A stretch of DNA of 64,000 bases from Ampelocalamus luodianensis (taxonomy: Eukaryota; Streptophyta; Magnoliopsida; Poales; Poaceae), in the NCBI GenBank assembly GCA_036346255.1, contig CM070629.1, positions 6,267,001 through 6,331,000 on the forward strand, read 5' to 3'. The position numbers were made by a program, and so were the translations under genes. Under the pieces are notes generated by a model. The model was given only the letters and a program-made list of their open reading frames with translations, was not told the origin of the DNA and did not search any database. This document shows, piece after piece, positions 35,400 to 47,900 of this stretch; the first letter of the stretch is position 1, and each line of letters begins with the position of its first letter.

Positions 35400-36640
35400 T
35401 ATTCGAGATTTCTACCAAGATCAGCTCCTGCTCTCGAGCTATCGTCGCCGCCGCTCTAAAGCGCTCCACCGCGGCGGCGCCTCTCGTTCTCGTCGAGGGG
35501 CAAGAAGCCAAGAAGGGTTGCGGGAGGGAGGTGAAAAGAGGTGTAGCATAAAATAATCCAAGGGTCCCTTTTGCAAATATATCCCCTCCGCTGCCTTCTT
35601 AGACTCGATCTTTCGTTCTTGGTTGGCTCGCTACATTGTTGTTTGCAAGCCATCCTTCCTTTCATTTGTTGCTTTGTCTTCGGTTTGTTTTTAAACTCGA
35701 CCTTATATCGGAACTGTGGGGGAAGCTCCAGGTCCAGGAAGGCTTCTCTCGCTCGCTCAAAAAGCTCTAACGCTCGTTTACGAGCAAGAATTCTAGCAAA
35801 ACGATCTTTTGACAGTGGGCTCTGCCCAACACTGGGATTGACTGACTTTATACAAAGATAGAAAAGGCCGGAATCCAAGCTCTTTTTGAATCGGATATTG
35901 GATAGGCTAAGCTAGGCTAGGTGGGGGCAAGGCAAGCCCAAGAAAAGTCTAGGTTGGCGCTCATCTTGGGCGGCATCCTGCTCTCGAGAGGGTGTGGTCC
36001 TTGAGCGAACTAGTCATGTGCTGTGTTGCCTCAACGCAGGGGCATTTGGTGAGGAGCTACGGTCCGGTGGTTGACAAGCCACTGACCGGAGATGACTGGA
36101 CTAGGGTGCTTTCATCAAATGATGCATATGGGCTGAGCCATTCCCATCCCAAGTGATGGCCCAATTCGGCATGACCTAGTCGAAAAGAGATTAAAAATCT
36201 CGAATATGCGCACCGAGAATAGATATCTATGTTAGCTAGCAGGGGCGAGCTTTCCCCTAGGTCTTGCCCATATGAAAGAAACGTAGCTCGGTCAGGGCAT
36301 ATCCTAAAGCCATTGCCTCCAGCCAGTAGTAGTGGTAGTTGGTAAGCATATTAAGTTAGGGAGCTTAGAAGAAGGTGACTTAGCCTAAGGAAGGTGTCTC
36401 GCGCAGACAACTGACTCCTTTTCAATAGAAAGGAATAGCCAAAGCAAAAACGGACCACCCATACGGCCATACCCCTTGATAACTCCTTTTTTCCTGCCCA
36501 ATCTAGCAACCCACGAAGCAGTAGACAACCGAGGCAACAAAGACTATGATTATCCTTTAGAATTGAACCCACTTAGGCTGGTTCATTCAACCATTTTTTG
36601 TTCCATCCTTCTTCTACGAGAAGTGAAAGAGGCTGTGTCA
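35400..36640. other. Candidate organelle-derived (mitochondrial) insertion
   Basis: Base composition and style change here: no AT-rich decay, many short motifs such as GGAATCCAAGCTC, AGGAATAGCC, CTAGCAACCCACGAAG, and mixed noncoding sequence of the kind seen in plant mitochondrial spacers. No mitochondrial gene is visible to prove it. Frames in this interval (for example on the minus strand at 35456-35878) match no host protein I recognise. Confidence 0.35.
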
Positions 36641-36732
36641 TGACGACTGCAATGCTGATAGTCACGGGTCTCATCCGTCAACTTAAGCAGACTAGTGGTA
36701 GTAATGAATATCCGCCGCACAAACTTGATTGA

Positions 36733-37050
36733 AGGGTGCAATGGGACCCAACATTGGATTGCGTCGCGATCCACCCAGGAGCAACACAATTCATAATACA
36801 AATTAGTAAAGGGATTTATACCTAAAATGGACTTCTCTTCCTCAATCCTAACCACACAAAATTCGATCAAACGGTTATATGAGACCCAAGATTGGATCGC
36901 GAATGTTCTGCGCGATCCGCGCAGATAGGGTATAATTGATAATACAATGTAGTAAGGGGATCCATATGTAATAAGCCTTTCCATTTGGTTCGCACTTGAT
37001 CTGGACTGCCTAACCTTGATCGGACGGCTTGCGGAGACCCATGGTTGGAT
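36733..37050. repeat. Diverged tandem repeats of about 145 bp
   Basis: The motif GGGACCCAACATTGGATTGCG (36745) recurs as GAGACCCAAGATTGGATCGCG (about 36880) and GAGACCCATGGTTGGATCG (about 37034), spaced about 135-155 bp. Between them ATAATACAA..TAGTAA.GGGAT.. is shared by the first two units. The third unit is cut by the start of the LINE remnant. Confidence 0.7.
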
Positions 37051-38785
37051 CGTGCATAGTCCGGCACGTGTTTTATCCACCTGATGCAGACGCAATCCTC
37101 CGTATCCCCTTAGGCCGCATTGAGGAGGACTTTTGGGCCTGGCAACCTGAACATCATGGCATCTATACGGTTAAATCGGCTTACAAGTTATTGTCCGAAA
37201 GCTGTCGTCATGCTCAGGTGATGAATTCTGCTAGTTCTTTGAATCATCAAGATTACTGGGAGAATGTATGGAAACTAAAAGTACCTCCCAAAGTCATAAT
37301 TTTTTGGTGGAGGGTCTTGCATTAGTTCTTACCAACCAGACAAATCCTGCACCGAAGACACACTGAACAGGTTCCTACTCAGTGGCGGAGTTTGAGCCAA
37401 ATCTCAAGGGGGGTCGAAGGTCAATACTAAATTATGTTACTACAACATGGTAGAATTTATAACCATCAAAATTTTTTAGGTGGATCTTGTCCGCATTTTG
37501 GTTATAAACTGTCTTATCTCAGCAAGATATATGTATATATTTACTCTAAAAAACGGAGGAGGAAGAAACGCATGACGCCATAAAGCAGCAACCACTTCTT
37601 AGGTTGATAGCCACATTACTCGACCACTCCAAACTTTAGTTGCGCAGGGATATTTCGTGCTCCGTCGGATGCCGCAATGCCTCATCTAGTTGTCTTGTGG
37701 CTTTGCTGCTCACACTTTGCCGCAATATGAGCCGAAGGCGACGAGTAAAAAACAGAAAGTAAAATAGTGGTGATGGACGTTAGCTACTGACTAAACTGAG
37801 CTACCAAAATGAGTGAACGACTAAAATTATTTGGCTAACTTGTTGTAGAGTAGGAAAATAAAATTAGATCAGTGATTCATAGCCTAGTGAGGAAGAAGAT
37901 AAAGTAGATTGGTTCGGACTTAATGGGATTTTTGGAGGCGCAGACAGCAGATGACCATTTGAAGAATTAAGTAATTGATAGACCTAAATGATACTACATA
38001 CTCAATGTTACTCTGTTTTTTAACAAATTGTTGGGGGACTAGAGCCCACCTTGTCTCTAACTAACCTCCGTCCCTGTTTCTACTTGCGCAGAATATGGGG
38101 CAGATTCAGAGTCAATTTATCATGTTTTACTGGACTACTTTGTTGCTAAACAATTCTGGTTTTCTTTGAAGGAACTGGTGGGTATAAAATTACCACGACT
38201 GCATCCTGATACTTGGGCTTTTGATCTCTTACAAGATCAGTGCTGCAATCAGGAATATGCGACGATCATTCGTTGTGGCATGTGGACGCTTTAGAATGCA
38301 CGCAATAAACGACGGCATGGAGAACAAGGTATGCAAACACGTCAAGCTGTGTTTCGGGCTAGAGATACGGTTTTCGATCTAAGCCAAGTGGCTAATGGGA
38401 GTGATGGCCCGAGACAACATACAGTGCCAGCTGCGTGGTCGCCGCCACAGAATCAATGGTTCAAATGCAACTCAGATGGTGCTTTTGATGCTAACAATAA
38501 CCAAGGAGCCTCTGGCATGGTGCTTCGGGATGATCAAGGAAGATTTGTTGCGGTCAAGGCGATCTGGTACCCGGAGCTTAGCAAGAGTTTTCAGGAGTTT
38601 GTTTTTTGTTTTGTTAATCGACGGCGTAATTCTGTCGCTCATTTATGTGAAAAACAAGTCTCTAGTAATTCTAGTTGGTGTATGTGGCATGAGATACCCA
38701 ACTTTACGAACACGGTCTTGACGCGGGACTTTAATCTTGCTCAATCTTAATAAAGGAGCTCCCTTCGTGTAAAAAAAAGGTGAGA
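37050..38785 (+). pseudogene. LINE (non-LTR retrotransposon) 3' remnant
   Basis: A 5'-truncated L1-type element. 37060-37325 encodes the zinc-binding region that follows reverse transcriptase in plant LINEs (YTVKSAYKLL, then WENVWKLKVPPKVIIFWWRVLH). After a hAT insertion the frame fragments continue. 38430-38750 encodes part of the LINE RNase H (WFKCNSDGAFDANN.. GASGMVLRDD, and NSVAHLC) with an internal deletion between WYPELSKS and FQEF. The 3' end has AATAAAGGAGCTCCCTTCG-type sequence and a short poly(A) at about 38770. No target duplication was identified. Confidence 0.8.
37380..38076. mobile_element. Non-autonomous hAT-type element inserted in the LINE remnant
   Basis: A 697 bp insertion with inverted ends CAGTGGCGGAG and CTCCGTCCCTG, flanked by an 8 bp duplication, TTCCTACT (37372-37379) and TTTCTACT (38077-38084), with one mismatch. 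LINE coding similarity stops at the left junction and resumes at the right one. There is no coding capacity. Ends and 8 bp duplication fit the hAT superfamily. Confidence 0.75.
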
Positions 38786-39857
38786 TGCGTTACCTCACTG
38801 AAAGTGAGAAACTCGGAACCCAATCGGGTGTAATTGTAAAGGTAAGTCATCAAACGATGTCCTCTCTAACGCCTGCGTCTTCCACTTGCGCAGGGTGTAT
38901 GATCTCTTGGTAAAGATGATCTACTACATCCTAACTTGCTTAAATTTGGAAGCAGTGATGCGACGTGAGTTTCAGTCGATGAGCAGTGGTCAGGAAGACA
39001 GGAACCCACTTTCAGATTGCTCTGCACATTTTTGTCTAGAATGCCGAATACCTTATGAAATCTAAAGAACGAGCGGTAAATTTCCGGAAAAAAGCCGTCC
39101 GAAATCACGTGAGATGGACTCTAATAGGGAGTCCAGGCCCACCTGACAAAGACTGTACTGTCAGTAACTCCTGAATTTATTGGATCTGGTTGGTGTAAAT
39201 TGGGACGTTAGCATGCCATGAACACGCGTTCTTAACCCGCCTGCAGTTTCAGTATCAAATGTATCATGATGTGTTCACACTTCGTGCTCGGTATTCGGTA
39301 AAAAGTAAGTGATGAGATATCAAGTCATGCCATGGAATTTCTCGGCTCTTCTTATGTTCTAAGTCGAAGTTGGAATTGGCTACTTTGGACTTAACGAATG
39401 CAGCTAAGCATTAGATGTCTAACCATCGGATTCTTGATGCGTCACTTCATGCCGGAATGTTCATTGCTCCTGCAGGAAAAATTGCATGGAAACAAACCAA
39501 GCTGCTTAAACCAAAATCGTTTTGACTACCCGCAAAAATAAAATAAAATCGTTTACTGGACTTGAAGTTGAAGTCGTGAACTTTGAACAGAAAGCTGTCC
39601 TGGTGCACGCAGAGATCGCAGCACGTGGACCGTGCCACCTCCCCAGTGGCTCATCCGGCCCAGCCCATTTCCCCCAAGTGGCCAGCCAATCCCGATCCGC
39701 GACGCAGATCCACCGCCCCCAGCGGCTACCGCTCTGCTCCAAATACAAACTATACAAGAGCGGCGAGGCGAACCCATCGCTGCCAACTTCCCCGCGAAGC
39801 CACGCAGAGCACGAAGCCGCGCGGGCTCTCCCCCGACGCTGACGACGACGCGACGCG
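38786..39857 (+). promoter_or_regulatory. Upstream region of the M16 peptidase gene
   Basis: This holds the probable promoter and leader of the gene starting at 39858. A weak TATA-like CTATACAA lies near 39748, about 110 bp before the ATG, and sequence from about 39600 onward is GC-rich. Frames in other phases here are chance frames in the GC-rich leader. Confidence 0.4.
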
Positions 39858-42800
39858 ATGGATTCGAGGCCGCGCGAGGTTGACGCCCCCGCCGGGCCGG
39901 CCGACGGCGCCGCTCCCCCGCCGGTGGCAGCGAAGGGTGAGGTGGAGATCACCAAGCCCCGCAACGACAAGCGCGGGTACCGCCGCGTGGTGCTCCCCAA
40001 CTCCCTCGAGTGCCTCCTCATCAGCGACCCCGACACTGACAAGGTCCCGTTCACTCGCTCCTTCGATCGGGATGGGTGGGGGGGGGGTTCTGTGATAGAT
40101 GCTGGGTTTCGTTTCGATTTGAATTTGTGATTTGTTTGCAGGCGGCGGCGTCCATGAACGTCTCCGTGGGGTACTTTTGCGATCCCGATGGCCTGGAGGG
40201 GCTCGCGCACTTCCTCGGTGAGCGTTCTGCTCTGACTTGTTGCGTTTGTTAGAACTGGGGGACATGGTAGATACTGCGATTGCCGTTGTAGTTAGTCGCT
40301 TTCCTTAGTTGGCAATCGGTTTACATGACGCTAGTGATGAGGATCTTAGTGCAGTCCGGGCCCAATAACCTGATTTTTCTGTTACCGTGATGCTCCCTTG
40401 TTGTAATTTCAGACCCGTTTGGCCTATCACTACATTTTTCCTGCTTGTTAGAAAAGTTTGTTTTTTTCTTTTAGGTTGCGGAGCCTGTCATAATACGCTG
40501 TGCTAGCTTGAGGTGTATGTGCTTCTAGTTGTTTAGTAGTAACCACTGATGTTTAATTGATCATGTAACGAAAGAAAGAAGGTCAAAATTTTGATGTGCA
40601 TATCCTCCTCACAGCCCATACTACATAAAAAAAGCAAGGAGAAAGTCAGAAAGATACTGTGGTCTGTCATAGCAGCATGCTACTCATCTCTTTCTTCTGG
40701 TAGCTGGGCCTCAGGCTTTTTGGAATTTTCCATATTCCTCTGGTCTCGAGCACCCAAGTCTACCAATATCTGCAAAAACATCTCAGAATAAAGTTCTAGC
40801 CTCATGCCAAGCATCTTTTAACTCGAAGAGCAAAACCAATATAGCATGGCCATGAGAGAACTTGATTCACACGTGCAACTTAATGTTCAACTTCAAAGTT
40901 GATGTCTCCTGATAGAATGCGGATCAGAACATCTTGCTAATAAGTAATAATGACCCAGACCCTCAAAGATTATGGGTTGAGGAATGACTTGGTGCAGCTA
41001 ACGTTTACTCAGTAAATCTGCAAAGGAGTCAAAGTCTAGTTGTGAAAGGGCATCGGCAGTAAAAATTGGATGAACCTCAAAATAACTTACTTATCTGAAA
41101 CTCATGAGATTCATCAAATGTAAAGAGATATCAACAATAACATTTGTGATTGAAGAATTTTATGCCAATAAATGTTAGTTCGGTTCAATAGATTCCCTCC
41201 ATATTGAAATGGGTGACATATGTTATTATAAAGCTCATTTGGACACCTTAGTGCTCCAATCATCTTATATGGACACACTTAAAGGCGATTGCCAAAATCT
41301 AGTATGCCAGTATTATCCAACTGGAAAATAAATTTACTTAGTTGTAAATATTTGCTTGGATAGTTAAAATAAGCAATAATATTCCTGTGTATCACTGAGC
41401 TTAGTATATGCTTAATTTGGTCTGTTATATTTTGGCTTGTTAGCCTTGCTTTGCATATTCCTCATAGTTTCTAAAAGTTTTAGTGCACCAACAGGCAACG
41501 GCCACTGTATAAACCTCATTGCATTATTTTATCTTGGGTCGGATTGTACTATCACATTGGAAAAGTTTCAGGACATGTATATTTGTTGTGGACGCCTTTG
41601 TGGGGAAGATGTATCAAAGACGGCGATGGACTGTTCACGCGCCGGATCCGGCAACGGTAACAGAATCGGTTACTGTTCCTGATTTGGCAGCATATTTGGC
41701 TACAGTAACCGAATCGGTTACTGCACTTGATTTGGCAGCATAAGGTGCTGTTGGCAGGGATAGTTAGAGCTAGAGATTAATCTCCTTAAGAGATAGGATA
41801 GAGTTAGTTTCTCCTTAAGAGATTGAGTTAGAGAATAGATTAGTTTCGTATTCAATTCGGTCTGTGCTTTCCACTTCCGAAAATTCTGCATGCTTAAATC
41901 TATAAAAGCAGCATATGTAAAAGAGGGAGACTCAATTCAGAAATAAACAAAGTCTTTGCCTCACCAAGTTCGGCAGCGATCTGAGCCTCGGCTGGCCGGA
42001 GCAAGTCCAGCCGACCCGAGGGCATTCCCCGCCTTCGCCAATTTATCTTCCTCGCAATCTTCATCCTCCTAGATCCTCCTCGATCCCACGCCATATCAAT
42101 ATTGCAGTAATAAACTAATAATGTGTGGGTCGATCTGTATCGTTTGATTCCTTAACGCAGTAATGCCTGCTTCTTCTTTTACAGAGCATATGCTTTTCTA
42201 CGCCAGTGAGAAATATCCTATAGAAGACACCTACTCAAAGTACATTGCAGAGGTATATATTCTGCCAGGGTCAAAATTTTCCTTTTTTCCTGCTTCTATT
42301 AATTAAAAATGGGATCTCTGTAACTTATCTTGATATTGTTGTGGTAGTAATTTGTTGGATTGAGCTGACATTGATTTGGAAACATAGTGACAATCATTAA
42401 AACAACTGGGAGGCCCAGAAGGGTAGCTGCTGAGCTCTAAAATAGTGCAATCCTTGTAAAATATCTAATCTATGCCCAATCACTTGGCAAGGAATTGACA
42501 CTTATACCGCATTTGGGGGTACTTGGATGCTTTATGCCAATTAATTTTCACTTGTTTTTATTCTACATTTGTAGTCCTTCAGAAGCAGAGTGCTTTAGAA
42601 TAGTTCAATATATGGACAACTAATCTAGTTTATGTCTGAACGTTGGCTACTGCCTTCGTTTTTTTAACTGGAGTGCCAGTCGGTCACAATATGATACTTT
42701 TTTTTTTCCGGGGATATGTGGCCACCGTGTCCTGTTTATCAGCAAGCTGAGAAAATTTGCTGTTGCGGTAGTGCCTGAATCATGGTTTCCCTACCACATG

Positions 42801-43670
42801 GTATGCTGCATTGGAATTTTGCCAGGCAGAGCTTGAGCCCTTTAAATCATCAGCAATTCTAGTAGGAAAAGCCTTCTTCCTGGACTCCCATATGGTTGTT
42901 GAGAGGCATAATTGTTTAGAGATTCATACAATAATATTACGATATTAAGTGTCTCCTCTATTATTAATCATTAGTTGGGTAATATGGGTGTTTCAGCATG
43001 GTGGTTCAACCAATGCCTTCACATCTTCTGAACGCACAAACTTTTATTTTGATGTGAACAATGAGTGCCTGGATGATGCTTTGGATAGGTACCTTCTATT
43101 GTTTTCTTTCTTTTTACCTTCTTTGTCCTTGTTTTGGAAAATCTGATTCGTTTTGCTTCTTGTCTCGTATTTTTAGGTTTGCACAATTTTTTATAAAGCC
43201 ATTGATGTCTCCTGATGCAACTCTTAGGGAAATAAAAGCAGTTGACTCTGGTATATATGACTTTTCCTCTTACCTGGAGTTGCTGATTCTACTGAGAGAT
43301 CACCTTCTAATCTCCCCATTTTTCTTCGTTCGCAGAAAATAAGAAAAATCTATTGTCAGATCCTCGGCGAATGAGTCAGGTACTTTCACTTTCCACGCTT
43401 ATGTTGAATCAACTAACATCTTTGTCTGTTTGTCATGGGAATCTTATTCAGTTACAGTTGTATGGTGTCATAATAATTTCTGTTAAATTCAGACAGCATC
43501 TTTATTTTGGCATGCTGTTTCATGCTAAATGTTTTAGTAGTAAATCATATTGTAAATTCAGTAGTTCTATTATCCTTGTTTCATATGCCATGCTATGATG
43601 CACGGTCACGGTCACGCGTGTCGGACACGGACATGTATCGGACACATGATTTGTCATTTTCTAGAAAATG

Positions 43671-43756
<86 letters not shown>

Positions 43757-44879
43757 AAGCCTTTTCCTACTTCCGGTAGTAGTTACTCCCTATTTCGTAT
43801 CTCACAACGTAAGGAGTATCTTGCGCAACCGAGAGTATGTATGTGTAGTATACGAGTATATAAGATCATATAGGTGATATTTACACCTTTTCAGGGGTGG
43901 TATATACAATTTTTTAGACATACTCCTTTTTATATGCGAATATGAAGGTATTTACAAAATATGCTAAAAACTATAGACTCTCTTGCAAATTTTTCATGTA
44001 AATCACATTGGAGTATCTTACAATCAGTATATGAGTATACTCAAAGTGATAATGGAGTATGTCAAGTTCTTTTAGGTGGTATTTCAGAGGTGGGAGTAAC
44101 TACTCCCGGGAATAGAAAGTATTTTTCCTATATATATATATATATATATATATATAGGACGCCTGTTTCGTACTCCTAGGAATGTACTCTCACTTCCAAT
44201 ATATCACTTAAACGCACATATTATAAGATACTCTAGTATGACTGATTAAAAAAAAATCCATTGGAGATCTTTATTTTTGTTATATACCCTTTTTCATATA
44301 TAAAAGAAGTATATACATAATTTTTGCTATAAAAAGTGGATTTTAATATTTTTTTTCATGGAACTCACTTTGGGGTATCTTATAATCATTATTGGAGTAT
44401 GCTCAAATAGATAAAGAGATATCGTCATACGATTTAAGTGGTATATAACAAGTGGGAGTACGTACTCCCAGGAGTACCATACCATTTTCCTATAGGATGC
44501 CCGTTTCGTACTCCTGGGAGTATGTACTCCCACTTGCAATATACCACTCAAACACACATATTATACTTCTTTATCATTTTCAGTATACTTAAATACCAAT
44601 TATAAGATACTCCAATTCAACTTGATTGAAAATGTTTCATTGGAGCCCTCTTTTTTTTTTTTTGCTATATACCATTTTTATATATAAAAGAAGTATATAC
44701 ACAAATTTTGCTATAAAAAGTGGACTTTACTGAAATTTTTTATGGAACTCACTTTGGGGTATCTTATAATCATTATTGGAGTATACTCAAATTGATAAAG
44801 AGGTATCATCATACGATTTAAATAGTATATGAGATGTGGGAGTACATACTCCCAGGAGTATCATACAATTTTCCTTTCC

Positions 44880-44912
<33 letters not shown>

Positions 44913-47900
44913 ATATGCATATGTAAATGGAGGTCGAACTCCCCAAGTTCTATTGACCATTTTGCCATGCATCCCGTTGCTTTCCTGTTCTGGAGGATCA
45001 CTCCTAAGGGAAACTCAGACGACACAATTATATTGTGCGCTTGAAAATAATGCCGCAGTTTCCTCGAAGACATGAGGAGGGCATATAGAAGTTTTTGAAC
45101 CTGAGGGTAGCGCTCCTTAGGCCCGTGTAAAACTTCACTGACGTAGTAAATTGGTTGTTGTACATTTTCACGTTCTACGACCAGTACTGCGCTCACTGCC
45201 TATGGCGTGACAACTAGATAAATTAAGAACGTCTCTCCTGGTTTCGGAGAAACAAGAACAGGAGCACTCGTAAGATACCTCTTGACATCCTCAAAGGCAG
45301 CGTTTGCCTCTTCCGACCACTCGAAACCCTCGTGCTACCTTAGAAGTTTGAAGAAAGGTGGTCATTTTTCTCCCAGTCATGCGATGAAACGACTTAAAGC
45401 CGCCATGCATCCTGTGAATTTCTGGACTTCTTTCTTCGTGGTCGGAGGGCGCATTTGAACAATGGCTTTGATCTTTTCGGGGTTTGCTTCAATTCCTCAT
45501 ATAGAGGCTAGGAATCCAAGCAATTTTCCCGAAGAGACTCCGAGCACACACTTCTCAGAATTGAGTTTCAAGCGGTGTTTTCTGAGGTTGTCGAATGTTT
45601 CTTGCAGGTCTGAAATATGATTAAGTTTCTTGATGTTTTTTACGACTAGATCGTCAACATAGGCTTCCAAATTTCGGCCTAGTTGAGGTGAAAAAGTCGA
45701 CTGCATCAAACGTTGAAAAGAAGCGTTAGCATTTTTTAGACCAAATGACATTTTAACATAGCAAAATATACCAAATGGTGTAATAAATGCGGTCTTTTTT
45801 TCATCGTCTAGACACATATTAATCTGATGGTAACCAGAACATGCATCTAGAAAACTTAATACTTCACAACCAGCAGCAGAATCAACCAACTGACCGATAC
45901 GAGGTAAAGAAAAATCATATTTTGGACAAGCTTTATCAAGGTCAGTAAAGTCTACACACATACGCCACTTGTCGTTAGACTTTTTAACCATTACAAGGTT
46001 AGCCAACCACTCTGGGTGGTCGACTTCTCTTATAAAGCCTGCTTTAAGTAGCTTGTCCAATTTTGATCTGATAGCATCCTGTCGATTAGGGGCAAATTTC
46101 CGTAATTTTTGTTTTATGGGTACTTTGTCAGGCCGTAAAGCTAGCCTGTGCTCGATCACTTCCCTAGGGACTCCGGGCATGTCGGATGCTTGCCACGTGA
46201 AGACATCTGCGTTTGCTCGGAGGAAAGTGACGAGGACGTCTTCCTATTTGTGGTCGAAAGTATCCTCTATGCGAACAGTCTTCCAGGGCTCCGCTAGATC
46301 CAGAGGAACCTCTTTGACCTGATCGTTCGTCTTTGGTGCAGCTTTAGGCTCTGACTTCTTGGTCGAAGGCTGCTCTTTGCTTTCTTCTTGAGTTGGTATC
46401 TGACCAACCATCTCGAGGGATCGACAACCGCAGGTGTGCGCCATCTTTTTATCACAGTGAATTGTGATTACTCCTTTGGGACCTAGCATCTTAAGACATT
46501 GATACCCCATAATGAGTAGCTATTAAGAATTTTGCCAAAGTTGGTCGTCCGAGTATAGCGTTATATGCCGTATCGAAATCGACCACATCAAAGGAGATCT
46601 TCTCTGTCCTGAAATTATTTGGTGAACCAAATGTTAAAGGAAGAGAAACTTGGCCAATAGGTTTGGCCGAAGACCCTAGTAGATGAGATAGACAGCAGTA
46701 GAAACAGCTTCACCCCAAAAATGAGAAGGAACAAAAGATGAAATCAAAAGTGTGCGAGCAGTCTCTATAAGATGGCGATGTTTGCGTTTAGCAACACCAT
46801 TTTGAGCATGAGCGCCAGGACAAGAGAGCTGAGCAAGAGTACCCTCAGAGGACAAAAACTGACGAAAAGCATCAGACAAATACTCACCACCAGAGTCAGA
46901 ACGAAAAACTCTAATAGGAGTAGAAAATTGTGTGTGAACCATGCGAACAAAAAACTGGTAAATGGAACACAACTGAGAGCGATGTTTCATGAAATAAATC
47001 CATGTATATCGAGAATGATCATCAATAAAAATGACATAATGTTTATGACCACCCTTTGTAGCAAAAGGTGCAGGACCCCATACATCCGAATGAATAAGAT
47101 CAAAAGGTCTAGCTGAGTGAGAAACACTAGATGAATATGGTAGTTGTATTTGTTTTCCAAGTTTGCAACCCTTACAATGAAAACTAGACTCAATACGAGT
47201 ATGACCTAAACAACCTTTATTTATTAATGTGGACAACCGGGACCCACAAAGATGACCAAGACGATGATGCCACTGGGAGAAGGAAGAGGCGGAAGACGAA
47301 GCAGCGGATGACACACGAGCTGGAGACTCAATGGACGAAGCAATGGAAGAAGGAAGACGCAAGGTGTCGAGGATGTAGAGGCTAGGAGCACCTTTACGGT
47401 GATGGCCAGTCCCAATCACTTTCCCGCTTCGACGGTCCTGAATAAAACAAGATGAGTCATCAAATCCAACAAAACAATGTTGGTCGGTAACTTGACCAAC
47501 CGAAAGAAGATTCATGGACAACTGAGGTACAAAAGAAACATCGGGTACAGAAAAATGAGGATTGCAAAGTGAACCCTGATGAGTGATATGACAAGATGTA
47601 CCATTAGCTGTCTGAACAGAAGCACCATCAATAACCGGCTTGCAAGCAACCAACTGGGACTGATCAGATGTAACATGAAAAGAAGCCCCTGAATCAAGCA
47701 CCCAAGACGACAAAGGAGCATTAACGGTAAGCGGCGGCAATGACACGAACCTCTAGAAGTGGAACGGTACCACGACCACGGCGACGGCGTGCACGATAGT
47801 CGACCAACTTTTACGGATAATGAGAGAAACGGTTCTCGGAAGATGACCGGACTTGCCACAATGCTTACAGAGCGCGAAGAGGTACTTTTGGTGCACCGAT

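Noticed and set aside
39506..40265. Long minus-strand frames over M16 exon 1
   Set aside because: They are shadows of a GC-rich first exon; the plus strand has the conserved protein and splice sites.
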